A DNA stretch of 64,000 bases from Cognatilysobacter xinjiangensis. Its GTDB lineage: Bacteria > Pseudomonadota > Gammaproteobacteria > Xanthomonadales > Xanthomonadaceae. The notes under the pieces are model-generated. The model was not told the DNA's origin and did no database searches. It saw only the letters and a list, made by a program, of their open reading frames with translations. Position 1 is the first letter of the stretch, and each line of letters starts with the position of its first letter. The stretch spans positions 310,001-374,000 of the forward strand of contig NZ_BMXY01000001.1 in NCBI RefSeq assembly GCF_014651995.1, given 5' to 3'. The position numbers were made by a program, and so were the translations under genes. Positions 8,834 to 16,544 of the stretch are shown in pieces.

Positions 8834-9472
8834 TCAGAAGCGGGCGAAGTAACAGCCTGCGTAGCGTTCGACGTTCAGCTCGAGCGACTGCGCATGTCGC
8901 CCGGAAACGGCCACCTGGAGGATGCCGGCGCGGCCATCGACCTGGGCGTCGTCGGCGGATGCGAGCTGCAGCCCGAAGCCGATCTGCGCGTTGTAGTACT
9001 GCGTGGACACCACGTCGCCGCGCGCGATGCTGTCGAGCTTCGACATGATCGGCATCGCCTGCTTCTGCGTCATGCCGACCCAGTACCAGCTCTCCGCGAG
9101 CCGGTTGACGTCATGCAGCGCGATCGCGCCCTGGATGTCCATGGCCAGCTGCGTGGGGCTGCGCGCGCAGCCTGATTGCAGCGAACGGCGCCCCGGCGCC
9201 GCGCCGGTCGCGGCGATTTCGTCGTTGCGTGCGGCGTCCTCGTAAGCCCGGGGATCGATGCGAGCTTCGTTGGCGAGCCGCATTCCGAGCTCGACCGATG
9301 CCGCCTCGGGCGTTGCGTTGAACGCGGCGCAGGGCTTGTCGGTGTAGAGCGTGGTGCCATCGGGCGCGCGGCAGCGCTGGATGCCGGTATAGGCGGCTTG
9401 GACCTCGGGGGCGGCGGGCAGGGTGAGCCCCAGGCCGAGCGCGAGGGTCAGAACGGACATCGAAGTTTTCAT
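8834..9472 (-). CDS. Secreted DUF4124-type protein, copy 2
   Basis: This 212-residue exported protein is a paralogue of the gene 45 bp downstream. A signal peptide ends near VQA-A. The mature N-terminus shows QRCRAPDGTTLYTDKPC (DUF4124-like). The conserved core CARSPTQLAMDIQGAIALHDVNRLAESWYWVGM aligns with copy 1, and a terminal GCYFARF follows. The ATG at 9472 is preferred over a TTG six codons upstream because GGAAGG sits about eight bases before it. The function is unknown; it is probably periplasmic. Confidence 0.75.
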   Translation of the reverse strand: MKTSMSVLTLALGLGLTLPAAPEVQAAYTGIQRCRAPDGTTLYTDKPCAAFNATPEAASVELGMRLANEARIDPRAYEDAARNDEIAATGAAPGRRSLQSGCARSPTQLAMDIQGAIALHDVNRLAESWYWVGMTQKQAMPIMSKLDSIARGDVVSTQYYNAQIGFGLQLASADDAQVDGRAGILQVAVSGRHAQSLELNVERYAGCYFARF

Positions 9473-9580
9473 GGCACGCACCTTCCGCAACCGATGCGGG
9501 AGATGCTCGGAACGCGCGTGTCAACGAGAAGTGTGACGAACCGCCCGGAACTGAACCGGTTTCGAACCGTCCTGCCGGAA

Positions 9581-10402
9581 TCAGCCCAGCTGTGCGAGAA
9601 CGTTCAGCGTCGGCCTCGAGAGGTTCAGCGTGTAGAAGTGAAGCGACGGCGCACCTCCGTCGACCAGCCGTCGGCAGAGTTGCGCCACGACTTCCGCACC
9701 GAAGGCGCGGATGCTGTCCGCATCGTCCGCGTAGGCCAGCATGCGCTGCGAGATCCAGCGCGGAATCTCGGCGCCGCAAAGCTCCGAGAAGCGGCGGATC
9801 TGGCTGAAGTTGGCGATCGGCATTACGCCGGGCACCACCGGCACGTCGATGCCCGCTCGGCGCACGTCGTCGACGAAGCGGAAATAGGCGTCGGCGTTGT
9901 AGAAATACTGCGTGATCGCGCCATTCGCGCCGGCCCGCACCTTGCCGATGAAGTTCTTCAGGTCGACCTGCGCGTCGCGCGCCTGCGGATGCATCTCGGG
10001 ATAAGCCGCGACCTCGATGTGGAAGTGGTCGCCCGTCTCCTCGCGGATGAAGCGCACCAGCTCGTCGGCATAACGCAGCTCGCCGGCGCTGACCATGCCC
10101 GAGGGCAGGTCGCCTCGCAGCGCCACCAGCCGCTTCGCACCGAGCGCGCGGTAGAGCTTGAGCAGGCTGCGGATCTCCTCGCGCGAGCCGCCCATGCAGG
10201 TGATGTGCGGGGCGGCGTCGAGGCCGGTTCCGCGCAACTTGCGGATCGTTTCCGGCGTATGGCTCAGCGTCGAGCCGCCGGCGCCGAAGGTGACACTCAC
10301 GTACTCCGGCGCATGGGCCTGCAGCTTGGCAACCGTCTTGTCGAGCTGGACATGCTGTTCGGGAGTCTTCGGGGGGTAGAACTCGAAGCTGATCGGGACC
10401 AT
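9581..10402 (-). CDS. metF: 5,10-methylenetetrahydrofolate reductase MetF
   Basis: This 273-residue flavoenzyme reduces methylene-THF to methyl-THF, the methyl donor for methionine synthase. The N-terminus VPISFEFYPPKTPEQ contains the conserved catalytic Glu region. Other family segments are YVSVTFGAGGST, HITCMGG, LVALRGDLP (folate/FAD binding), NGAITQYFYNADAY and VVPGVMPIANF. Length is slightly below E. coli MetF (296). The gene lies downstream of ahcY on the same strand with one gene between them. A 15-base motif in its upstream region resembles the metX operator (see 10441-10455). Confidence 0.96.
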   Translation of the reverse strand: MVPISFEFYPPKTPEQHVQLDKTVAKLQAHAPEYVSVTFGAGGSTLSHTPETIRKLRGTGLDAAPHITCMGGSREEIRSLLKLYRALGAKRLVALRGDLPSGMVSAGELRYADELVRFIREETGDHFHIEVAAYPEMHPQARDAQVDLKNFIGKVRAGANGAITQYFYNADAYFRFVDDVRRAGIDVPVVPGVMPIANFSQIRRFSELCGAEIPRWISQRMLAYADDADSIRAFGAEVVAQLCRRLVDGGAPSLHFYTLNLSRPTLNVLAQLG

Positions 10403-10440
10403 GTCGACGCCGCGGCGGAATCTGGCATCGATTCTATCTT

Positions 10441-10455
10441 TCTATCGCGATGAAG
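10441..10455 (-). promoter_or_regulatory. Operator-like motif upstream of metF, shared with metX
   Basis: On the minus strand, 39 bases upstream of the metF ATG, the sequence reads CTTCATCGCGATAGA. The palindrome ahead of metX reads CTTCATCGCAATGAA, so 12 of 15 positions agree. This suggests binding by the same, unidentified methionine regulator. A second TATCTT-type half-element lies immediately next to it. Confidence 0.35.
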
Positions 10456-10477
10456 AGAAACCGCTCGACTTCCGCCT

Positions 10478-11137
10478 TCAGCGCGCGACGGTCGCGCCCG
10501 TCAGCACGTGGCCCGTCGCAATGTCCAACGCCGCCGCATGGCCGGTGCCGTCGAGCAGCACGAAGGACACGCCGCCCGTCTGCAGCTCGTAGGGGCTGAA
10601 CCAACTCATCGACTCCGCCGGCGTCGCCGCCCCGACGGCGATCACGCGTTCCGGAAAGCCGGCATTTCGCAGCACGTCGTCGGTCTGGCGATCGTTGCGC
10701 GCCATGATCCGTCGACGCAGCACGTCGGGCAGGCCGAGCGACGGGTCCAGGCCGCTGCGGTGCAGCCCGAGGCCGGAGTCGTAGGTCATCTCGCGGCGGT
10801 CGGCGGCCGCCCACAGAAGGGCACAGGCGCTCGCGCAGCGGCCGGATACGCGCACGGTGAGGCCCCGCGCGTTCGCCAGCTCCGCCACCCGCATCGCCGG
10901 TGCGCGCATGCCGCCCGGGCTTGTGATGACGATGTGGCGTGCGTCGGGATGGGCCTCCAGCGCGGCGCGCACGTCGGCGTCGAAGCGCGCGCCGATGGCG
11001 CCCTCGATGCGGATCGCCTGGTCGGCAGGCAGGAATCGGACGTCGGCATCGACGATGGTCTCGGCCGCCGAAGCCATGCCGACGCTCCCCGCGACGGCGA
11101 AAAGGGCGGCCACTGCCGCCATGCAAGCGCGCTTCAC
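10478..11137 (-). CDS. Periplasmic ClpP/crotonase-fold protein (COG3904-like)
   Basis: This 219-residue protein has a signal peptide (cleavage near ASA-A, residue 25). Its layout matches the COG3904 'predicted periplasmic protein' family, related to ClpP/SppA-like serine hydrolases. Visible are a VITSPGGM oxyanion-type loop, GRCASACALLWAAADRR with the likely nucleophilic Ser, and YDSGLGLHRSG with a candidate His. Whether it is an active peptidase is unproven. It sits between metF and ahcY on the same strand, but terminator-like structure upstream argues against cotranscription with ahcY. The final residues end 75 bp before metF. Confidence 0.75.
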   Translation of the reverse strand: MKRACMAAVAALFAVAGSVGMASAAETIVDADVRFLPADQAIRIEGAIGARFDADVRAALEAHPDARHIVITSPGGMRAPAMRVAELANARGLTVRVSGRCASACALLWAAADRREMTYDSGLGLHRSGLDPSLGLPDVLRRRIMARNDRQTDDVLRNAGFPERVIAVGAATPAESMSWFSPYELQTGGVSFVLLDGTGHAAALDIATGHVLTGATVAR

Positions 11138-11308
11138 ACGATGTCCCGCGAACGAATCCCCTGGGGGAATCCTCGCGCAACGGCAGCCCCGCTCCGTGCG
11201 CGCGATCGCAGAAAGTCGTGTGGCTTCCTAAATGAATGTGCGCGGCTGCGCGATTCGTGCAAGTTGCTTCACTCGGCACTCACATCGGGAGTGATGGGCG
11301 CAAACGGA

Positions 11309-11330
11309 AACGGGCGCCGAAGCGCCCGTT
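11309..11330 (-). terminator. Hairpin downstream of ahcY
   Basis: The stem AACGGGCGC and its complement enclose a TTCG tetraloop on the minus strand, followed by a loose T-rich stretch (TTCCGTTT). It is probably the ahcY terminator; the U-tract is imperfect. Confidence 0.65.
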
Positions 11331-11355
11331 CCTTTCGTCGATACCGCTGCCTGGA

Positions 11356-12786
11356 TCAGTAGCGGTAGTGGTCAGGCTTGTACGGGCCGTCCTTGTCGAC
11401 GCCGAGATACGCCGCCTGCTCGTCGGTCAGCACCGTCAGCTTCACGCCGATCTTCTCGAGGTGCAGGCGGGCGACTTCCTCATCGAGCTTCTTCGGGAGG
11501 ATGTAGACCTTCGCCTCGTACTCGTCCTTCTTCGCCCACAGGTCGATCTGCGCGAGCGTCTGGTTCGAGAACGAGTTCGACATCACGAAGCTCGGGTGGC
11601 CGGTCGCGCAGCCCAGGTTCACCAGGCGGCCTTCGGCCAGCAGGAAGATCGAGTTACCGCCCTCGAACGTGTACTTGTCGACCTGCGGCTTGATGTTCGT
11701 GTGCTTCGCACCCGACTGGTACAGCGCATCGACCTGGATCTCGTTGTCGAAGTGGCCGATGTTGCAGACGATCGCCTGGTCCTTCATGCGCTTCATGTGA
11801 TCGAGCGTGATGACGTCCTTGTTGCCGGTCGTCGTCACGTAGATGTCGCCACGGCCGAGCGTGGACTCGACGGTATTGACCTCGAAGCCTTCCATCGCGG
11901 CCTGCAGGGCGTTGATCGGGTCGATCTCGGTGACCACGACGCGCGCGCCGTAGGCACGCAGCGAGTGCGCCGAGCCCTTGCCGACGTCGCCGTAGCCGCA
12001 GACCACCGCGACCTTGCCGGCGAGCATCACGTCCATCGCGCGCTTGAGGCCATCGGCCAGCGACTCGCGGCAGCCGTAGAGGTTGTCGAACTTCGACTTG
12101 GTGACCGAGTCGTTGACGTTGATCGCCGGCACCAGCAGCGAGCCTTCCTCGGCCAGCTTGTAGAGACGGTGCACGCCGGTGGTCGTCTCTTCCGAGACGC
12201 CCTTCCAGTCCTTGACGACGGTGTGCCAGAAGCCCGGGCGCTCGTTCTTGACGCGCTTGAGCAGGTTCTTGATGACCTGCTCCTCGTGCGAGGACGCCGG
12301 TTCGTCGACCCACGTCGAGCCGTTCTCGAGCTCGTAGCCCTTGTGGATCAGCAGGGTGACGTCGCCGCCGTCGTCGACGACGAGCTGCGGGCCGAGGTTG
12401 CCGGGGAAGGTCAGCGCGTCGAGCGTGCAGTCCCAGTACTCCTCGAGCGACTCGCCCTTCCACGCGAACACCGGCGTGCCCGACGCGGCGATCGCGGCGG
12501 CGGCATGGTCCTGCGTCGAGAAGATGTTGCACGAGGCCCAGCGCACGTCGGCGCCGAGGTCCTTCAGCGTCTCGATCAGCACGCCGGTCTGGATTGTCAT
12601 GTGCAGCGAGCCGGTCACGCGCACGCCGGCGAGCGGCTTGCTCGGCGCGTACTTGCGGCGGATCGACATCAGGCCCGGCATTTCCTGCTCGGCGATGTCG
12701 AGTTCCTTGCGGCCCCAGTCCGCCAGCGAGATGTCGGCGACCTTGTAATCGCCTTCGGTCGAGAAGGACTTCTGGATTGCGTTCAT
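11356..12786 (-). CDS. ahcY: S-adenosylhomocysteine hydrolase AhcY
   Basis: This 476-residue NAD-dependent enzyme splits S-adenosylhomocysteine into homocysteine and adenosine, relieving product inhibition of methyltransferases. Family signatures include [53 protein letters not shown] (catalytic Lys/Asp and Cys), [16 protein letters not shown] (NAD-binding GxGxxG) and the C-terminal [11 protein letters not shown]. The in-frame open region extends 53 codons upstream, but those lie in the SAH riboswitch. The ATG at 12786, with [10 protein letters not shown], is the start. Expression is expected to be induced when SAH binds the leader. Confidence 0.98.
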   Translation of the reverse strand: MNAIQKSFSTEGDYKVADISLADWGRKELDIAEQEMPGLMSIRRKYAPSKPLAGVRVTGSLHMTIQTGVLIETLKDLGADVRWASCNIFSTQDHAAAAIAASGTPVFAWKGESLEEYWDCTLDALTFPGNLGPQLVVDDGGDVTLLIHKGYELENGSTWVDEPASSHEEQVIKNLLKRVKNERPGFWHTVVKDWKGVSEETTTGVHRLYKLAEEGSLLVPAINVNDSVTKSKFDNLYGCRESLADGLKRAMDVMLAGKVAVVCGYGDVGKGSAHSLRAYGARVVVTEIDPINALQAAMEGFEVNTVESTLGRGDIYVTTTGNKDVITLDHMKRMKDQAIVCNIGHFDNEIQVDALYQSGAKHTNIKPQVDKYTFEGGNSIFLLAEGRLVNLGCATGHPSFVMSNSFSNQTLAQIDLWAKKDEYEAKVYILPKKLDEEVARLHLEKIGVKLTVLTDEQAAYLGVDKDGPYKPDHYRY

Positions 12787-12837
12787 GGGTAGCTCCGTGG
12801 TCGTGGGGAACCGGCAGTGGATGCGTTCGGTTCCTGC

Positions 12838-12940
12838 ACGGGCGCCGTTGGAAAGAAAGCCACCGAGCCTGGCCGTCGGCGCCTTCGATGAAGGGCCGGC
12901 GCGGAGGTCCGCGCGACGGTCGCAGCGCCCCTCGATGGGC
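12838..12940 (-). promoter_or_regulatory. SAH riboswitch controlling ahcY
   Basis: The minus-strand leader contains the conserved blocks of the S-adenosylhomocysteine riboswitch in order. They are CGAGGGGCGCTGCGACC at the 5' side, a variable GC-rich arm with an inner hairpin capped by CTTCATCGAAG, then CCAGGCTCGG, and AACGGCGCC at the 3' side. The segments GGGCGCTG and CAACGGCGCC can form the closing pseudoknot/helix. It begins right after a TACAAT -10 box and ends about 50 bases before the ahcY ATG. Known members of this class switch ahcY on when SAH accumulates. Confidence 0.93.
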
Positions 12941-12945
12941 CGCAC

Positions 12946-12951
12946 ATTGTA
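12946..12951 (-). promoter_or_regulatory. -10 box of the ahcY promoter
   Basis: On the minus strand TACAAT (5/6 consensus) lies directly upstream of the SAH riboswitch, placing the transcript start at about 12939, the first base of the aptamer region. A convincing -35 box is not seen (TTCGGC at about 16 bases is weak). The rest of 12952-13169 shows no gene; a TTGACA at 13110 may serve the opposite strand. Confidence 0.6.
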
Positions 12952-13169
12952 CCGCGGCGTGCAATGGGCCGAAGGCGCGACCTGAACGCTGTGTGCCGTG
13001 GAGGGCCGAAGAAGCGAGGCTCGTCAGGCGGCACCACGGTGCAACCACGGCCGATGCGCTCGTGAGCCCGAAGCGCGATCCCCATCGCCCGACCAGCACT
13101 TCCGGCGCATTGACAGGCAGCCGGCCGTACGCGAAGCATCGCGGTCCGATCGACTTTACGGATGCCACC

Positions 13170-15665
13170 GTGCCGACCGCCGCCCCCGTCCTGCGCCGCC
13201 TCGTCCTTCCCGCCCTGATCTCGCTCGCGTGCATGGGCACGCTGGCGGCCCAGCCCGCCACCGCGCCGGCCGCCGCGAAGTCGGAAAACAGCTACCGCAT
13301 GCCGGCCGCCGAACTGCAGGCCATCGTCGATGCACCGCGTCCGCCGCAGCTCATCCTCGGCCCGCAGCGCGACGTCGCCGCGATGATGCAGGTGCCGCCG
13401 CTACCGTCGATCCAGCTCGTTGCCCAGCCCGAGCTCAAGCTCGCGGGCGTGCGCATCAATGCACGCAGCTACGCGCAGAGCCGCTTCTCGTTCGGCAGCG
13501 ATTTCTGGTTGAAGGACGTCGCCACCGGCAAGGACATCCGCATCGACGGCCTGCCGCAGCCGCTCTCGCTGGCGTCGGCGGTGTGGTCGCCGGACCAGCG
13601 CCACGTAGCCTTGAACCAGCAGGACCCGGTCACCGGCGCCAACGAGTTGTGGCTGGTCGACGTGCAGGCACGCAAGGCCCGTCGCCTCGCCGGCGGCCTC
13701 AACACCGTGATGGATCCGCCGCGCTGGATGCCGGACTCGAAGCGCCTGCTGGTCAACCTGCGCCCGGCCGGGCAGGGCGAGCCGCCGGCCGGCGACACCG
13801 ACCCGACGGGCCCGAACGTGCAGGAAACCGCGGGCACGGGCACCGTCCGCCAGCTGCGCACGTACCAGGACATGCTGCGCAGCGAACAGGACGCGCGCGT
13901 GCTCGACCACTACCTCACCGTGCAGCCGGCCATCGTGTCACTCGACGGCAGCGTCACGCGCATCGGCGAACCCGCGAAGTACGTGGATCTCGCGCCGTCG
14001 CCGGACGGCCGCCACCTGCTCGCGCAGACGATCGACCGTCCGTACTCCTACATCGTCCCGCTGTTCTACTTCCCGCGGCGCATCGAGGTGATCGGCCTCG
14101 ACGGTCGCGTCGAGCACACGGTCGCCAGGCTGCCGCTGTTCGAAGGCCTGCCCAACGGCAACGACGCCGTGCCGACCGGGGTGCGCGACATCGAATGGCG
14201 CAGCGATGCGCCGGCCGCGCTGGTCTGGGCCGAGGCGCAGGACGGTGGCGATCCGGCGAAGCAGGTCGACGTACGCGACATCGTCTACCAGCAGGCCGCG
14301 CCGTTCGACGGCAAGCCGGCGGTTCTCGCCAAGCTTTCGACGCGCTTCGCGGGCGCGACCTGGGGCCGCGGCGACGTCGCGCTGATCGACGAGTACTGGT
14401 GGAAGAACCGGCAGGAGAAGCAGTGGCTTGTGGCGCCCGACGCACCGTCGACCGCGCCGCGCCTGGTGCATGAAGGGTCCAGCGAGGATCGCTACGCCGA
14501 CCCGGGACGCGCCGTCGCCTCGCGCACGGGCTCGTACCTGCCGCGCCTGCAGTTCACTGGCGACGGCAGCGCGTTCTTCCGAATCGGTGCGGGTGCCTCC
14601 CCGGAAGGTGATCGCCCGTTCGTCGATCGCGTGAACCTCGCCGATTTCGCTACGACGCGCGTGTTCCGCTCCGAGGCGCCGAACTACACGGCGCCGGTCG
14701 CGGTGCTCGACGACACGGGCAATCGCCTGCTGGTCACGCAGGAGTCGCCGGCGAACCCGCCGAACTACTTCGTGCGCGATGCGAAGGGCCCGCTGCGCGC
14801 GCTGACCGCGTTCAAGCACCCGACGCCGCAGCTCAAGGACATCCGCAAGGAGCAGATCCGCTACAAGCGCGCCGACGGCGTCGAGCTCACCGGCACGCTT
14901 TACCTGCCGCCGGGCTTCAAGCCGGGCAAGGACCGTCCGCTGCCGCTGCTGATGTGGGCCTACCCGGCCGAGTTCAAATCCGCCGCGGCCGCGTCGCAGG
15001 TCACCGATTCGCCGTACCGCTTCAACGCCGTGAGCTACTGGGGCCCGCTGCCCTTCCTCGCGCGCGGCTTCGCGGTGCTCGATGATCCGTCGATGCCCAT
15101 CGTGGGCGAGGGTGATCGCGAGCCGAACGATACCTACCTCGAGCAGCTCACGTCGAGCGCGCAGGCAGCGGTGGACGAGGTCGTTCGCCGCGGCGTCGCC
15201 GACCGCAACCGCGTCGCCGTGGGTGGGCATTCGTACGGCGCGTTCATGACCGCCAACCTGCTGGCGCACACCCGCCTGTTCAAGGCCGGCATCGCGCGCA
15301 GCGGCGCCTACAACCGCACGCTGACGCCGTTCGGCTTCCAGGCTGAGGAGCGCAACTACTGGGACGCGCGCGACACCTACATGACGATGTCGCCCTTCAA
15401 CTACGTCAAGGACATCAAGGACGCACTGCTGATGATCCACGGCGAGGACGACAACAACTCCGGCACCTTCCCGATCCAGAGCGAGCGCATGTTCGCCGCG
15501 ATCAAGGGCACCGGTGGCACGGCACGGCTGGTGATGCTGCCGCGCGAGGCGCACGGCTACCGCGCGCGCGAGTCGATCATGACCATGCTCGCCGAGTCGG
15601 ACGACTGGCTGACGAAGTACGTCAAGAACGCCACGGCGGCATCGAAGAGCGCGCCGGGGAAGTAA
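13170..15665 (+). CDS. S9 family peptidase, glutamyl endopeptidase-like (S9D)
   Basis: This 831-residue secreted serine peptidase has an N-terminal signal peptide (RRLVLPALISLACMGTLAAQ), then a beta-propeller-like region (about 50-560) and an alpha/beta-hydrolase domain. The catalytic triad is visible as GGHSYGAFM (Ser near 688), HGEDDNNSGTFP (Asp near 760) and EAHGY (His near 794). The NNSGT and PSMPIVGEGDREPND segments resemble the plant-chloroplast/xanthomonad glutamyl-endopeptidase subgroup. The start is a GTG at 13170, the only in-frame start that gives a signal peptide. A TTGACA at 13110-13115 with a weak AAGCAT 18 bases later is a possible promoter. The exact cleavage preference is inferred from family only. 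Confidence 0.87.
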   Translation: MPTAAPVLRRLVLPALISLACMGTLAAQPATAPAAAKSENSYRMPAAELQAIVDAPRPPQLILGPQRDVAAMMQVPPLPSIQLVAQPELKLAGVRINARSYAQSRFSFGSDFWLKDVATGKDIRIDGLPQPLSLASAVWSPDQRHVALNQQDPVTGANELWLVDVQARKARRLAGGLNTVMDPPRWMPDSKRLLVNLRPAGQGEPPAGDTDPTGPNVQETAGTGTVRQLRTYQDMLRSEQDARVLDHYLTVQPAIVSLDGSVTRIGEPAKYVDLAPSPDGRHLLAQTIDRPYSYIVPLFYFPRRIEVIGLDGRVEHTVARLPLFEGLPNGNDAVPTGVRDIEWRSDAPAALVWAEAQDGGDPAKQVDVRDIVYQQAAPFDGKPAVLAKLSTRFAGATWGRGDVALIDEYWWKNRQEKQWLVAPDAPSTAPRLVHEGSSEDRYADPGRAVASRTGSYLPRLQFTGDGSAFFRIGAGASPEGDRPFVDRVNLADFATTRVFRSEAPNYTAPVAVLDDTGNRLLVTQESPANPPNYFVRDAKGPLRALTAFKHPTPQLKDIRKEQIRYKRADGVELTGTLYLPPGFKPGKDRPLPLLMWAYPAEFKSAAAASQVTDSPYRFNAVSYWGPLPFLARGFAVLDDPSMPIVGEGDREPNDTYLEQLTSSAQAAVDEVVRRGVADRNRVAVGGHSYGAFMTANLLAHTRLFKAGIARSGAYNRTLTPFGFQAEERNYWDARDTYMTMSPFNYVKDIKDALLMIHGEDDNNSGTFPIQSERMFAAIKGTGGTARLVMLPREAHGYRARESIMTMLAESDDWLTKYVKNATAASKSAPGK

Positions 15666-15687
15666 GCGGGGCGCGCTGGAGGTATCT

Positions 15688-15715
15688 AAACGGGCCGCGC
15701 ATGCGGCCCGTTTTC
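15688..15715 (+). terminator. Terminator after the S9 peptidase gene
   Basis: The perfect stem AAACGGGCCGC/GCGGCCCGTTT encloses a GCAT loop and is followed by TTTTC. Confidence 0.85.
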
Positions 15716-15778
15716 TGCCGGCGGCCGACGCTTGCAATGGTCGGAAACGCGCGGACGGGACCAGCGGCTAGCGTCCAG

Positions 15779-15876
15779 CCGCAAGCCGCAAGCCGCAAGC
15801 CGCGAGCGGTGAGACGGCAGACGAGAGTCGGAAACCGGACGTCGAAAGCCATAAGCCGAAACGCAGAGACTGGATG
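15779..15876. repeat. Degenerate heptanucleotide tandem repeat array
   Basis: Three perfect CCGCAAG units (15779-15799) are followed by about eleven decaying seven-base units that keep the phase: CCGCGAG, CGGTGAG, ACGGCAG, ACGAGAG, TCGGAAA, CCGGACG, TCGAAAG, CCATAAG, CCGAAAC, and so on. The consensus is roughly NCGNNAG. The array fills the spacer between a peptidase terminator and the accessory lipase module. Similar heptad arrays occur in intergenic regions of xanthomonads. It is non-coding; its role is unknown. Confidence 0.7.
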
Positions 15877-15964
15877 TGGGCCGGCGCCTCCAACGTCGTC
15901 GTACGCGGGGAGGAGCAGGCGCCGCGGGAGCGGAAACCGCGGGTCGCGGGCGACGCCGCAGCGC

Positions 15965-16543
15965 TTAGGGGCCGCCGCGCAGCGCCACTCGCCGATAGCC
16001 GTCGGGCGCGGCGCCGCGCTCCACGCGCGCACACAGCGAATCGCCGCAGCGCACGAGGTCCGCGGCATCCACCGCCCGCAACGTCGCCGCGTCCACGCGA
16101 TGGCGCTCGACGTCAGCGCGTGCCGCGGCGACCCAGGCTGTGGCTCCGATGACCGACAGCACGCAACCCGCCAGCACCGCCGCCGGCGCGATCAGCAGCC
16201 AGCGGCGTTGCATCGCCACCACCGCGTCGCGGCTTGCCTGCAGCGTCGCATCGAGTTCCCGCACGCGCGCCGCATGCGTATCCAGCGCTGCGCGCGCATC
16301 GGCGAATGCGTCGGCCGCGGCGCGCCGGGCCTGTGCCGAGGCCTCGTGTGCGATGACACGCGAGGCGTCGCGTCCGACACGCTCGCCCGCGCCCGTCAAT
16401 TGCGCCGCGGCGGCCGCGAGCTCCTGCGCGGCGCGTTCGAGCGTGCGCGTCGCCTGCTGGCTGCGCTCGTCGAGCGCGCGGGCCACGACCGCCAGTTGCA
16501 GTGTCTGCTCGGTGAGCAAGTCCAGATCGTTCGGAAGCGCCAT
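15965..16543 (-). CDS. Coiled-coil, single-membrane-segment protein of Tle1-like module
   Basis: This 192-residue protein begins MALPNDLDLLTEQTLQLA. Residues about 15-115 are Ala/Arg/Glu-rich and strongly helical, consistent with a long coiled coil. One transmembrane segment (WLLIAPAAVLAGCVLSVIGATAWVA, about 117-142) follows, then a short tail with two cysteines (VRCGDSLCARVE). No known domain is recognised. The start is one base after the stop of the lipase-like gene, implying strict cotranslation. It may be an accessory or self-protection factor of that gene. The topology and role are inference. Confidence 0.65.
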   Translation of the reverse strand: MALPNDLDLLTEQTLQLAVVARALDERSQQATRTLERAAQELAAAAAQLTGAGERVGRDASRVIAHEASAQARRAAADAFADARAALDTHAARVRELDATLQASRDAVVAMQRRWLLIAPAAVLAGCVLSVIGATAWVAAARADVERHRVDAATLRAVDAADLVRCGDSLCARVERGAAPDGYRRVALRGGP

Positions 16544-16544
16544 G

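Noticed and set aside
12594-13169. N-terminal extension of the S9 peptidase frame
   Set aside because: It is antisense to ahcY and the SAH riboswitch; the signal peptide begins only at the GTG at 13170.
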